25,184 nt of DNA from Anaerolineales bacterium (GCA_020847355.1 JADLCG010000321.1:1-25184), one strand, 5' to 3'. Shown: positions 1-7,603, counted from the stretch's first letter. The notes: a model not told the origin generated them from the sequence alone. A program made the numbers and translations.

Positions 1-2319
1 GTCGGCGCAGCCAACCAGGTCCTGCGCGCGCGAAATTCCCAGCCCAGCCAAAATGTTTTGGGTTGTTTCGCCCAGGTTGGCAAAGACGTTGACCAGGGCT
101 TGCGTGGCTCGTTCAAAATCACGCGGGGCAAAATGCTTGACTCCGGTCAACATCGCTTCTTCCTTCGTTTCAAGCTGGGTGGTGATGCCCACGTGGCAGG
201 TTCCACTCTGACAGTCCCGACAGATCGTACAGCCGATGGCCACCATCGGCAGAGTCGCAAAGCCAATGCGATTCGCGCCAAGACACATTAACTTCAAGGC
301 ATCTGAAGCGGAACGCACGCCGCCGTCGGCCCAGAGTTCCACTTTGCTCCGCAAGCCGGATTCGGTTAAAGCGTAATGCGCTTCGACAATCCCGATTTCA
401 ACCGGCAAGCCAACGTGCTTCAAAGAATGCTGACGTGCCGCGCCGGTGCCGCCGTCATAGCCGGTGAGATAGATGATGTCTGCGTCCGCTTTAGCCACGC
501 CAACCGCGATAATGCCAATGCCGGGCACAACAGGAATTTTCACCGCGACACGCGCCTTGGGATTGATGGTTTTTAATTCTTCGATAAATTGAGCCAAATC
601 TTCAATCGAATAAATATCGTGATTGTTGGAAGGCGAGATTAAATCCACGCCAGGCTGGGCATGACGCGCCGCGGCAACTTTTTGCGTCACCTTGCGCGCT
701 GGCAAGTGACCGCCTTCGCCGGGCTTGGCTCCCTGACCAACTTTAATCTCAAGCAAGTTGGTCGCGTTAATCGTTTCGGCGGTAATGCCAAAGCGCCCCG
801 AAGCAATTTGAATGCCGCGATTGAACGGATACTTTCCAAGTAAATCTGGAATTTCGCCGCCCTCGCCATTCAACGAAAGCATGTTCAGGCGATAGGCCGC
901 CTCGGCATACGCGCGATACGCCACTTCGCCTTGCGAACCGAACGACATGGAGGCGATCAAGAAAGGCAGGCTGTGCGAGGTGATGCTCAAATCCACGCTG
1001 GCTGGGTCAATGGTTGATTCGTTTTCGGGCTGGCGAAACTCGATGATATTGCGAAGCGCAACTGGCGTTGTAGCGGCGGTCTGATCCACATGCTTTTGAT
1101 ATTCCTCCCAGCCGATCTCGCCCTTGCCCAAGCGCCCAGCCGCCTTCCAAATTTTCGGATAAAAATGATTCACGCGCGCCAGTTCGCCACGCCCTGCCGC
1201 GTGGTAAACCGCCTTTCTCGCGCAAATCTCCGTTTCAAGGTCTTGCCAATTCAATCCGCTGGTTTCCGAGCCTGCATAATTCTGCGCGCCCAGCGCCGAG
1301 GCGACTTCACGGCTCAGTCCGATACTGGCGAACAAGCGCCCGTAACCGCGCATTTCGTGAATGCCCATCGTGCTGATACATTTTTCCACGCCAGAATGCA
1401 GGGCTTTTAGGATGTTCTGCAAATGCGCGGCTTGTTCCTCAGGGTTGGATTCTTTTTCCAGCGCCGTTTCAAACATCAGGTAGGGAACGAGCGCATCCGC
1501 GCCCATGCCGATACACATCATCACATCGTGCAGGTGACGAAGCGCGCCGCTCCGCAAAACGATTCCCACCTGACGGCGTAAATTTATGTTTGGCGTCGAA
1601 GCGATTAAATTCAAATCAATTTTGCCGTTGCCATCCACGGGCAGGGGCGCTGGCGCGTCCGAAGTTGGGGACTCCATAAAACTCTGGCGCAAAGCCTTGT
1701 CAATCACCGCTAAAACCAGAACGGGATCCAGCCAGCCGTTGTCGTTTTGAAATGCGGAAGAATCATCCAACAGAATCAGATTCGCTCCGTTGCGGGCTGA
1801 GTCCACCGAGGTCTGCGCGAGGCGTTGTAATCCCTCCTCAACCGACTCGTTGGGCAGAGTCACAGTTTGCAAATGAAGCGCGCGCTCATTGGGAATCTGA
1901 TCGCGCAGTTGCCGCAGATTGGGCGCAACAGAAAGCAGGCTCGCGGGCAGGGTTGAAAGGCGCGCATCGTCCAACAGGATTGGCGAATTCAAGGCGAACG
2001 TTGTGGCGCAATTCAATTCGTTTGGAATCAAAGTCGGGCGAGCGCCAACCAGCGACTGCGTGGAAAAATGTTCGGCTTCGCGCTCGCGGTCAATTGCAGG
2101 GTTGGTGACCACCGCCACCGCTTCTTTGAAATAATCTGCGACGTTCTGCCGCTCTTTGGAAAGCGCCGCCAGCGGGCCGTCGTAACCCAGCGAGCCAATT
2201 GGGTCGCTTCCATTTTTAGCCAGTTCCACAACCCATTCGCGGTCTTCGCGGCCCCAGCCAAAAGCGGAGAGGCGATTATCCAGCTCAACGGGTTGCGGCT
2301 TAACCGCTTCTTCGTTCAT
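1..2319 (-). CDS. gltB: Glutamate synthase large subunit, central and FMN/Fe-S synthase domains (partial)
   Basis: This frame is open from an ATG at 2319 down to the window edge, 773 codons with no stop, so the C-terminus is missing. It begins MNEEAVKPQPVELDN. The central domain follows (GSLGYDGPLAALSKER and VTNPAIDREREAEHF), then the FMN-binding synthase domain (SMSFGSQGE, SLNGEGGE, GRFGI, KVGQGAKPGEGGHLP, YDGGTGAARQHS, LWADGGVRSASD). The 3Fe-4S cysteines are visible in GCTICRDCQSGTCHVGI with the family's C-x5-C-x4-C spacing. In the family this part converts 2-oxoglutarate plus channelled ammonia into glutamate. It lies in the same frame as the upstream glutaminase-domain ORF and is separated from it by one TAG; the nine codons from that TAG to this ATG (including the TAG) show no clear Shine-Dalgarno. 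It may be a separate subunit, a read-through product or a nonsense-disrupted gene. The C-terminal GXGXG domain would lie to the left of the window. Confidence 0.9.
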   Translation of the reverse strand, partial: MNEEAVKPQPVELDNRLSAFGWGREDREWVVELAKNGSDPIGSLGYDGPLAALSKERQNVADYFKEAVAVVTNPAIDREREAEHFSTQSLVGARPTLIPNELNCATTFALNSPILLDDARLSTLPASLLSVAPNLRQLRDQIPNERALHLQTVTLPNESVEEGLQRLAQTSVDSARNGANLILLDDSSAFQNDNGWLDPVLVLAVIDKALRQSFMESPTSDAPAPLPVDGNGKIDLNLIASTPNINLRRQVGIVLRSGALRHLHDVMMCIGMGADALVPYLMFETALEKESNPEEQAAHLQNILKALHSGVEKCISTMGIHEMRGYGRLFASIGLSREVASALGAQNYAGSETSGLNWQDLETEICARKAVYHAAGRGELARVNHFYPKIWKAAGRLGKGEIGWEEYQKHVDQTAATTPVALRNIIEFRQPENESTIDPASVDLSITSHSLPFLIASMSFGSQGEVAYRAYAEAAYRLNMLSLNGEGGEIPDLLGKYPFNRGIQIASGRFGITAETINATNLLEIKVGQGAKPGEGGHLPARKVTQKVAAARHAQPGVDLISPSNNHDIYSIEDLAQFIEELKTINPKARVAVKIPVVPGIGIIAVGVAKADADIIYLTGYDGGTGAARQHSLKHVGLPVEIGIVEAHYALTESGLRSKVELWADGGVRSASDALKLMCLGANRIGFATLPMVAIGCTICRDCQSGTCHVGITTQLETKEEAMLTGVKHFAPRDFERATQALVNVFANLGETTQNILAGLGISRAQDLVGCAD

Positions 2320-2343
2320 TTCTGAATCATGGCGTTCCGCAAC

Positions 2344-3693
2344 CTAAGCCAAACGACTCTTCAGCGTTTCAACCGAGCCAAACCTACGCAGGGTGAGATT
2401 CAACATCCGTTGTTGCAAAGTTGGATAGTCCGCCACCTCCACCGACCTGCCGCGATGAATCCGCAGGCGCATCTTCTCGCCAGGCGAAAGCGGCACAGGG
2501 TCGAGGAGCATGGTGTCCAAATGATAGACGCCTTTTTCGGAGGAGAAAAAATATTCCTTTTCCGTGTCGCCAAACCACAGCGGGCGCAGACCGAGCGCGT
2601 CCACGCTGAAAACGCACTCATCGCCAAAGCGCGAAACGATTCCCGCGGGGCCCTGCGCGAACGGGCCAAACGCCTGACGATAATATTGATAAATCGCCTG
2701 CAATTCAGGCGTAAATTTTTCCACCTCGCTTAAGATCGGAGGAAAAGCCAGTTCCAGCGCTTCCGCCAACGTGAAGCGATATTGATGGATTAACGTAGCC
2801 AGCAGGCGATCCAAATCCTGCGAGTCGCTTCCGTTGTGAACCAAGTCCACGCCCAGCATGGCGGCTTGCTCCCGCAACCGCGCAATCGTGTTAATCTCGC
2901 CGTTGTGACCGAGCAAACTAAACGGCTGACAACGCTCAAAACTGGTGGCGGTGTTCGTGGAGTAACGCGCATGTCCAATGGTGATGACGGTCGTAAAATC
3001 TGGATCGCGCAGTTCAGGGTAAAACTGATACAGCGTTTCAATCGAACCGCGGACTTTGTACACCGCCACGTTGCTGGATAGTGAAGCGACGTGCGCGTTG
3101 GTCTGCTTTTCAATTTCCAGCGTCAAGTTGAAAAGGGAACGCTCCACATTTTCCAGCGGACCACTGCTCACCAAGCCTGCAATCTGCCACAAATACGGAA
3201 CCTGCTGACGGGCAGTCTTGCCCAGCGCCTGCGGGCGGGAGTGAATTGGCTTTTCCAACAAAACTTCAATTCCCGCTTCTTGAAACAATTTCAAAATCTT
3301 TTTTTGATGCGCTTCAAGTTGCGCGTCTCCATTGGGCAACATCAAATGACCCACAAAAAACCTGCGGTCTTCCGCCAGCCAGCCAGGCTTGCCCGCTTTT
3401 TCCAAGGCTTGCGCCCACAACAAACGCGGAATGTCCGTCATCACCCCGCAACCGTCGCCTTCGCCGTTCACTTCCCCACTGCGATGCCCCATAATGCTCA
3501 ACGCCGTCATCGCGCGTTTCAAATTGCCGTGCGTGGCTTCGCCGTTTTTTCGCACCGAAGCCACCAACGCGCAGGCGTCGCGCTCGTCCAGCCAGGTTTT
3601 CACGTCTGGCGCGGTTAACCAGTTGGGCGCATTCAGTTGCGCGTCTGACAAATGCAAACGTTCAGAAATTTGGAGTTGGTTTTTATTTTGCAT
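2344..3693 (-). CDS. gltB: Glutamate synthase, N-terminal glutaminase (class II GATase) domain as a separate ORF
   Basis: 449 residues from the ATG at 3693, which has AAGGTG about 6 bases upstream; a TTG at 3735 in the same frame is less likely. The class II amidotransferase (Ntn-hydrolase) pattern is clear. Cys41 in ERDACALVAS matches the family's DACGVGF, where the propeptide is removed to expose the cysteine. MGHRSGEVNGEGDGCGV, GHARYSTNTATSFERCQPF and LLGHNGEINT follow in order. The domain hydrolyses glutamine and passes ammonia to the synthase domain. The ORF stops at a TAG right after the glutaminase domain, and the rest of GltB continues in the same frame from 2319. A glutaminase domain alone would need a partner chain, so a two-subunit enzyme or read-through is the likely explanation if the gene is functional. 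It diverges from the lysine genes, whose later transaminations use glutamate. Confidence 0.9.
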   Translation of the reverse strand: MQNKNQLQISERLHLSDAQLNAPNWLTAPDVKTWLDERDACALVASVRKNGEATHGNLKRAMTALSIMGHRSGEVNGEGDGCGVMTDIPRLLWAQALEKAGKPGWLAEDRRFFVGHLMLPNGDAQLEAHQKKILKLFQEAGIEVLLEKPIHSRPQALGKTARQQVPYLWQIAGLVSSGPLENVERSLFNLTLEIEKQTNAHVASLSSNVAVYKVRGSIETLYQFYPELRDPDFTTVITIGHARYSTNTATSFERCQPFSLLGHNGEINTIARLREQAAMLGVDLVHNGSDSQDLDRLLATLIHQYRFTLAEALELAFPPILSEVEKFTPELQAIYQYYRQAFGPFAQGPAGIVSRFGDECVFSVDALGLRPLWFGDTEKEYFFSSEKGVYHLDTMLLDPVPLSPGEKMRLRIHRGRSVEVADYPTLQQRMLNLTLRRFGSVETLKSRLA

Positions 3694-3779
3694 TTTATTC
3701 ACCTTACTCTCTTTTATTTTTTTATCAACGGACAATCCTTAAACGCGCATGATATAACAATCAAAAAAAACTTACGCCG

Positions 3780-3824
3780 CCCATTTGGGTACTTATCAAA
3801 CAACCAGAGATTACCCAAACGGGT
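3780..3824. promoter_or_regulatory. Pair of palindromic sites, candidate operators
   Basis: CCCATTTGGG (3780-3789) and ACCCAAACGGGT (3813-3824) are each near-palindromic. They are also inverted copies of one another: CATTTGGGTA at 3782-3791 matches TACCCAAACG at 3812-3821 with 9 of 10 bases paired. The centres lie about 34 bp apart, close to three helical turns. The second site ends 13 bp before the −35 hexamer of the plus-strand promoter and both lie between divergent genes, so regulator binding is plausible. The regulator is unknown. Confidence 0.45.
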
Positions 3825-3837
3825 GTTTTTAAAACCA

Positions 3838-3865
3838 TTGACTCATTTCATATTGATAGTAAAAT
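3838..3865 (+). promoter_or_regulatory. Sigma70-like promoter toward the lysine operon
   Basis: TTGACT (3838-3843), a 16-bp spacer, then TAAAAT (3860-3865); each hexamer matches consensus at five of six positions. Transcription would start near 3872, about 220 bp before homocitrate synthase, leaving a leader that contains a hairpin and a terminator. A second, weaker pair, TTGATA (3853-3858) and TATGTT (3875-3880), overlaps it. Confidence 0.5.
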
Positions 3866-3875
3866 TCTGCCCAAT

Positions 3876-4007
3876 ATGTTTAGAGACCGCGCAAGTATCC
3901 TCATGCAGGCTAAAGCTAAGCGCCAGCCCAACTCCACAACTTCGGTTGTCGGGTGTGGGCTTGTTGCGGTTATTCAGAACATAAAAAAGGAAAAACGAAC
4001 TCTGTAG
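3876..4007 (+). CDS. Possible 43-codon leader ORF
   Basis: ATG at 3876 to TAG at 4005-4007. It starts MFRDRASILMQAKAKRQPN, has a middle TTSVVGCGLVAVIQN, and ends with a basic IKKEKRTL. There is no Shine-Dalgarno, and the predicted transcription start is only about 4 bases upstream, so translation would be nearly leaderless. It is unrecognised. The Lys-rich end just before a terminator and a lysine-synthesis gene fits an attenuation leader peptide, but a chance ORF over a structured RNA is equally possible. Confidence 0.25.
   Translation: MFRDRASILMQAKAKRQPNSTTSVVGCGLVAVIQNIKKEKRTL
3925..3961 (+). promoter_or_regulatory. Leader RNA hairpin with UUCG tetraloop
   Basis: AGCCCA (3925-3930) pairs with TGGGCT (3956-3961). 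Inside, ACAAC (3936-3940) pairs with GTTGT (3945-3949) around a TTCG loop, and CC (3934-3935) pairs with GG across a one-base bulge. UUCG-capped stems are typical of folded RNA. The hairpin lies between the promoter and the terminator of the lysine leader. No known riboswitch consensus (lysine, T-box, SAM, cobalamin) was recognised. Confidence 0.45.
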
Positions 4008-4033
4008 TTTTTTGTGTCTATCTGTCTGCCGTC

Positions 4034-4070
4034 AAAGCGCTTCCCGACATCGGGAAGCGCTTTTTATTTT
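4034..4070 (+). terminator. Strong intrinsic terminator upstream of homocitrate synthase
   Basis: A perfect 14-bp inverted repeat (AAAGCGCTTCCCGA at 4034-4047 and its complement at 4050-4063) with a two-base CA centre, followed by TTTTTATTTT (4061-4070). It lies about 25 bp before the homocitrate synthase ATG and downstream of the candidate promoter, so it either ends a short leader transcript or acts as an attenuator. gltB reads away from it, so it is not the gltB terminator. Confidence 0.8.
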
Positions 4071-4095
4071 GAAATTAGACTCGGAGAGGATTCTT

Positions 4096-5475
4096 ATGCT
4101 CGAAATTCTGGATACAACATTACGCGAAGGCGAGCAAACGCCGTACGTCAACTTCAGCGTGGACGAAAAGATTCAAATCGCCAAGCTGTTGGATGCCGTC
4201 GGCGTGGAGATGATCGAAGCGGGCGACCCGTCCGTCTCAAAAAACGTCGCCAGCGCGATTGAAAAAATCGCCTCGCTCGGACTTCAGGCTGAGGTGGTCG
4301 CCCACAGCATTGCCTCCCGCCCAGGCATTGACCGCGCCAAAGCCTGCGGCGCAGACCGCGTCGCTATCTTCTACGCCACCTCCAAGATTCATTTGGATAG
4401 CAAACTGCATCGCACGCAGGAACAAGCCATTGAAATCATCCGCGAGCATATTTGTTATGCAAAAAGTCTGGGCTTGAAAGTCCGTTACACGCCAGAGGAC
4501 GCCACGCGCACTGAGTTTGAGTTTCTCGTTCAAATTTGCAACGCCGCCATCGAAGCGGGCGCAGACCGAATCAGCTTTGCGGATACATTGGGCATCATGC
4601 AACCGCACACCATGCACGAGAGAGTTTCGGCTCTGCGCGAGGTTCTGCTCCCCTGTCAGATGGATTTGCATTGCCACGACGATTACGGACTCGCCTTAGC
4701 CAACGCCATGGCAGGGATTCGCGCGGGCGCAAATTGCATCCACACCACAGTCAACGGCTTGGGCGAACGGACGGGCATCCCCGATTTAGCCGAGACGATC
4801 CTTTCTTTTCATAATTTGGAGGGCGTGCAAAAATACAACATCCAACCTTTGATGGAACTTTCCAGTTATCTGGAAAAAATTTCTGGCTTCTTCCTTGCGC
4901 CCAACAAACCGATTACGGGTCAAAACGCCTTCAGCCACAAAAGCGGAGTACACACCAACGGCGTGTTGAAAGACCCGCGCACCTACGAGCCGTTTGACCC
5001 AGCCCTGCTTGGGCGCGAAAGAAAAATTGTGATTGATAAATACACAGGCAAAAGCGCCGTCGCTTCGCGATTGGAAGAATACGGCATCGAGGTCAGCGCC
5101 GCCGAGTTGGAAGTCATCGTCTCGCGCATCAAGAACATCGGCGACGAGCGCAAACAACTCTTCGACGCGGATATTTTGGAGATTGCCGAGCAGGTTACGG
5201 GTCGGGAGATTGACGTGATCCCACGCGACATCAGCGCGATGTTGATGGTCGAAGTCGAGTCGCATGTGTACACCTCCTCGGTCGTGCGGCGGATGCGCGG
5301 GTTCACGAACGTCTCCAGCGTTTACGAAATCACAGGCGACTTTGACATCAGCGCTTTTGTGAATGTCGAAAATGTGATGGCGTTGAATAACCTCATCGAA
5401 GAAGTCCGCACCGTGCCAGGCGTAAAACGGACGGATACGAAAATGGTTTTGAAAAAATATAACGGAAGTAAGTAA
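4096..5475 (+). CDS. lysS: Homocitrate synthase with C-terminal RAM/ACT-like domain
   Basis: 459 residues from ATG 4096, behind GGAGAGGA five bases upstream. It is a DRE-TIM metallolyase condensing acetyl-CoA and 2-oxoglutarate, the first step of α-aminoadipate lysine synthesis. Visible signatures are DTTLREGEQTP (residues 6-16), the metal-binding HCH (His192, His194) in DLHCHDDYGLALAN, GLGERTGIPDL, and GVHTNGVLKDPRTYEPFDP. From about residue 379 (ISAMLMVEVESHVYTSS) to 455 an AsnC/Lrp-type RAM domain follows, as I recall from archaeal LysS proteins; it is a likely site for amino-acid feedback. The sequence alone cannot exclude an isopropylmalate or citramalate synthase, but homoaconitase, homoisocitrate dehydrogenase and LysX directly downstream make homocitrate synthase by far the best call. 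Confidence 0.9.
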   Translation: MLEILDTTLREGEQTPYVNFSVDEKIQIAKLLDAVGVEMIEAGDPSVSKNVASAIEKIASLGLQAEVVAHSIASRPGIDRAKACGADRVAIFYATSKIHLDSKLHRTQEQAIEIIREHICYAKSLGLKVRYTPEDATRTEFEFLVQICNAAIEAGADRISFADTLGIMQPHTMHERVSALREVLLPCQMDLHCHDDYGLALANAMAGIRAGANCIHTTVNGLGERTGIPDLAETILSFHNLEGVQKYNIQPLMELSSYLEKISGFFLAPNKPITGQNAFSHKSGVHTNGVLKDPRTYEPFDPALLGRERKIVIDKYTGKSAVASRLEEYGIEVSAAELEVIVSRIKNIGDERKQLFDADILEIAEQVTGREIDVIPRDISAMLMVEVESHVYTSSVVRRMRGFTNVSSVYEITGDFDISAFVNVENVMALNNLIEEVRTVPGVKRTDTKMVLKKYNGSK

Positions 5476-5478
5476 GCC

Positions 5479-5585
5479 GTTGGTTGAGTAGCGCCGAAGG
5501 CGCGTATCGAAACCAACACTTGAATAAAAAATTGAAATTTGTGGTCTCGATACGAGCGAGAAAAACGCTCGCTCTACTCGACCAC
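5479..5585. repeat. Inverted pair of REP-like elements (family C, copy 1)
   Basis: Two imperfect hairpin units, 5479-5517 (GGTTGAGTAG ... CGTATCGAAACC) and 5541-5585 (GTGGTCTCGATACG ... CTACTCGACCAC), lie in opposite orientations around about 23 bp of AT-rich DNA. Each has its own inner stem (GCGCC/GGCGC; GAGCG/CGCTC). The same two-unit layout recurs at 8624-8754, so this is a dispersed repeat of the BIME kind. It fills the lysS-lysT gap and ends just before the lysT ribosome-binding site. Confidence 0.85.
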
Positions 5586-5604
5586 CGAAATAAAAGGAGA
5601 ACCT

Positions 5605-6879
5605 ATGGGCACATTAGTTGAAGAAATTTTTTCGCGCAAAGCGGGCAGGCAGGTGCAAGCGGGCGAAATCGTGTTGTTGGACGTGGACTACATTATGAGT
5701 CACGACAATACCACGCCGCTGGCAATCAAAGCCTTTCGTGAAATCGGCAAGCCGATTTTGGACAAGAGCCGCATCGTCATTCACCTGGACCATGCCTACC
5801 CCGCCCCAAATGTTTTGGCGGCGGAAAATCACAAAAAGATTATCGAGTTTGTGAAAGAACAGGAACTGCCAAATTTATTGCATCAAGGCGTTTGTCATCA
5901 AGTGATGATCGAAGAGGGATTCATCACGCCAGGCGCGATTGTGATCGGAGCGGATTCACACTCCAACACCTACGGCGCGATGGGCGCGTTCGGCGCGGGG
6001 CTTGGCTCGACGGAAATTGGCGTCGCCTGGGTGACGGGCAAATGCTGGTTCAAAGTCCCTGAGACGATTCGCGTGGAGTTGAGCGGGCAGACTCAAGCGG
6101 GGGTGTACGCCAAAGATGTGATGATTCACATCGCGGGCTTGCTCGGCATGGACGGTGGGACGTATCGCTCGGTGGAGTTCGGCGGCGAATACATCGCCAA
6201 CCTGCCCATGCACGAACGAATCGTTTTCCCGAACATGTCCACTGAAATCGGCGCGAAATGCGGCTTGATTGCGGCAGATGAAGTGACGATTAACTATCTC
6301 GAAAACGAGACCCCAGCCAGAAGGCGCGTCCTGAGCGAGTCGAAGGATCCGTTTGAAGCGTTGCATCCCATCAACCCACGCTATGAACGCATCCTCGAAA
6401 TTGACGTATCCGCTTTGACTCCGCAAGTGGCTTGTCATCCCGATGTGGATAACGTCAAGCCGTTGACCGAAGTGGAAGGCTTGGACGTGCATGAAGTGTA
6501 CATCGGCACTTGCACAAACGCGCGCTATGAAGATTTGGAAATTGTGGCGAACATGCTCAAGGATAAAAAAGTCAATCCGTTGGTGCGCGTGATCGTCACG
6601 CCTGCCAGCGACCGCATTTACAAGAAAGCGCTGAAAAACGGCTTGATTGAAATTTTGATGGACGCGGGTTGCACGGTGACGGGTTCTGGTTGCGGCGCGT
6701 GCATTGGTCGGCATGGCGGAATCCTCGCGCCAGGCGAACGCGCATTGACCACGATGAATCGCAATTTCATTGGTCGCATGGGAAGCCCGCTTTCGGAAAT
6801 TTATCTGGCGTCGCCCGCCACTGCCGCCGCCACCGCGCTCACGGGAAAAATCACAGACCCGCGCGGGATTTTAGTTTAA
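5605..6879 (+). CDS. lysT: Homoaconitase large subunit (LeuC/aconitase family)
   Basis: 424 residues from ATG 5605 with AAAGGAGA just upstream. The frame extends upstream to 5539, but that stretch is repeat sequence. It isomerises homocitrate to homoisocitrate with the small subunit and a 4Fe-4S cluster. Cluster ligands are Cys303 (IGTCTNAR), Cys363 and Cys366 (GCGACIGRHGG). GADSHSNTYGAMGAFGAG and VACHPDVDNVKPL are family motifs. An isopropylmalate isomerase has the same fold; the lysine neighbours decide the call. One oddity: residues about 240-250 (ARRRVLSESKDPF) correspond to a palindromic repeat core (CCTGAGCGAGTCGAAGG, family F) and add roughly a dozen residues relative to remembered LeuC-type proteins, which suggests an in-frame insertion in a surface loop. 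Confidence 0.88.
   Translation: MGTLVEEIFSRKAGRQVQAGEIVLLDVDYIMSHDNTTPLAIKAFREIGKPILDKSRIVIHLDHAYPAPNVLAAENHKKIIEFVKEQELPNLLHQGVCHQVMIEEGFITPGAIVIGADSHSNTYGAMGAFGAGLGSTEIGVAWVTGKCWFKVPETIRVELSGQTQAGVYAKDVMIHIAGLLGMDGGTYRSVEFGGEYIANLPMHERIVFPNMSTEIGAKCGLIAADEVTINYLENETPARRRVLSESKDPFEALHPINPRYERILEIDVSALTPQVACHPDVDNVKPLTEVEGLDVHEVYIGTCTNARYEDLEIVANMLKDKKVNPLVRVIVTPASDRIYKKALKNGLIEILMDAGCTVTGSGCGACIGRHGGILAPGERALTTMNRNFIGRMGSPLSEIYLASPATAAATALTGKITDPRGILV
6328..6349. repeat. In-frame repeat core inside lysT (family F)
   Basis: GTCCTGAGCGAGTCGAAGGA is a palindrome-like word of a kind I recall as dispersed in several bacterial phyla. Here it encodes RVLSESKD between the conserved NYLEN and ERILEIDVSAL segments. 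It occurs once in the window. Confidence 0.5.
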
Positions 6880-6881
6880 TC

Positions 6882-6981
6882 ATGTCATTGCGAGGAGCGC
6901 TCTTGTTCTTCGCGACGAAGCAATCTCCAATTTAATCAGGAGATTGCTTCGGGCGAAAGTGCATCGCCCTCGCAACGACAT
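6882..6981. repeat. 100-bp palindromic MITE-like element (family B, copy 1)
   Basis: The ends are inverted repeats: ATGTCATTGCGAGG and its near complement CCTCGCAACGACAT, 13 of 14 pairing. An inner GAAGCAATCTCC / GGAGATTGCTTC stem completes a long hairpin. A second 100-bp copy at 7504-7603 is identical outside the loop. Together they bracket lysU. No ORF is present, so the element would be non-autonomous. Confidence 0.88.
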
Positions 6982-7005
6982 AAAACACAAAGGAGATTAC
7001 CCACC

Positions 7006-7503
7006 ATGGGAAAAGCTTGGACGTTTGGCGAAAACATGAACACGGATGAAATCATCCCTGGTCGTTACAACATTACGATTGACCCCGTTGAACTTGCAAA
7101 AAATGTTTTTTGCGAAGTCAAACCCGAATATGCAAAGACCGTCAAACCTGGCGACGTGATTGTCGGCGGGCAAAACTTCGGATGCGGCTCTTCGCGCGAA
7201 CACGCGCCGATTGCCATCAAAGGCTCACAGGCAAAATGTATCATCGCGCCGTCGTTTGCCAGAATCTTTTTTCGCAACGCCATCAACATCGGCTTGCCAA
7301 TTTTGGAATGCCCCGAAGCCGTTGCGGACATCACCGAAGGCGACGACGTGGACGTGAATTTATCCACTGGCGAAATTTTCAATCGCGCCAACGGTCATCG
7401 CTATCAAGCGCGCGCGCTCCCCGATTTCGTTTTGAAAATTGCGGAGGCGGGCGGCATCGTCAACTTTTTGAAAACGCACGACATTCAGGATTTGCTAAAT
7501 TAA
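7006..7503 (+). CDS. lysU: Homoaconitase small subunit (LeuD/aconitase swivel)
   Basis: 165 residues from ATG 7006 with AAAGGAG about nine bases upstream. This is the swivelling domain that closes the active site of the lysT subunit and helps set substrate choice. NTDEIIPGRYNIT (residues 12-24) covers the specificity loop, and GGQNFGCGSSREHAPIA is the family signature. Length is normal for the isopropylmalate/homoaconitate small subunit. It is separated from both neighbours by a 100-bp family-B element; copy 2 begins at the base after its stop codon. Confidence 0.9.
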   Translation: MGKAWTFGENMNTDEIIPGRYNITIDPVELAKNVFCEVKPEYAKTVKPGDVIVGGQNFGCGSSREHAPIAIKGSQAKCIIAPSFARIFFRNAINIGLPILECPEAVADITEGDDVDVNLSTGEIFNRANGHRYQARALPDFVLKIAEAGGIVNFLKTHDIQDLLN

Positions 7504-7603
7504 ATGTCATTGCGAGGAGCGCTCTTGTTCTTCGCGACGAAGCAATCCCCTTGCTAAGTTGGAGATTGCTTCGGGCGAAAGTGCATCGCCCTCGCAACGA
7601 CAT
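7504..7603. repeat. 100-bp palindromic MITE-like element (family B, copy 2)
   Basis: It has the same length, ends and arms as the copy at 6882-6981; only the loop between the GAAGCAATC and GAGATTGCTTC arms differs. It starts directly after the lysU TAA and ends ACGACAT, overlapping the first possible ATG (7602) of the homoisocitrate dehydrogenase frame, so it occupies the usual ribosome-binding region of that gene. Confidence 0.88.

Larger units (their letters stand above)
3694..4095. other. Divergent gltB / lysine-operon intergenic region
   Basis: About 400 bp with no recognisable conserved protein gene. From left to right it holds the gltB ribosome-binding site (AAGGTG near 3700), an AT-rich stretch (3740-3770), two GC-capped palindromes (3780-3824), a plus-strand promoter (3838-3865), a possible 43-codon ORF (3876-4007) overlapping a UUCG hairpin (3925-3961), and an intrinsic terminator (4034-4070). 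No clear minus-strand promoter for gltB was found; TATATC-like sequence near 3750 is a weak candidate. Confidence 0.8.

Noticed and set aside
1600..1680. Extended loop in the gltB central domain as a repeat insertion
   Set aside because: The loop (MESPTSDAPAPLPVDGNG) seems long, but no matching repeat was found elsewhere in the window.
3091..3618. 175-codon plus-strand frame within the glutaminase domain of gltB
   Set aside because: It lies entirely within a well-supported minus-strand gene and has no family signature.
3872..4095. T-box or lysine riboswitch upstream of homocitrate synthase
   Set aside because: Neither the T-box AGGGTGG word nor the lysine riboswitch core could be found; only a generic hairpin and terminator are supported.
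5956..6714. 252-codon open frame on the minus strand opposite the homoaconitase large subunit
   Set aside because: No recognisable domain; low-complexity His/Arg/Ala composition typical of an antisense shadow of a strongly supported gene.
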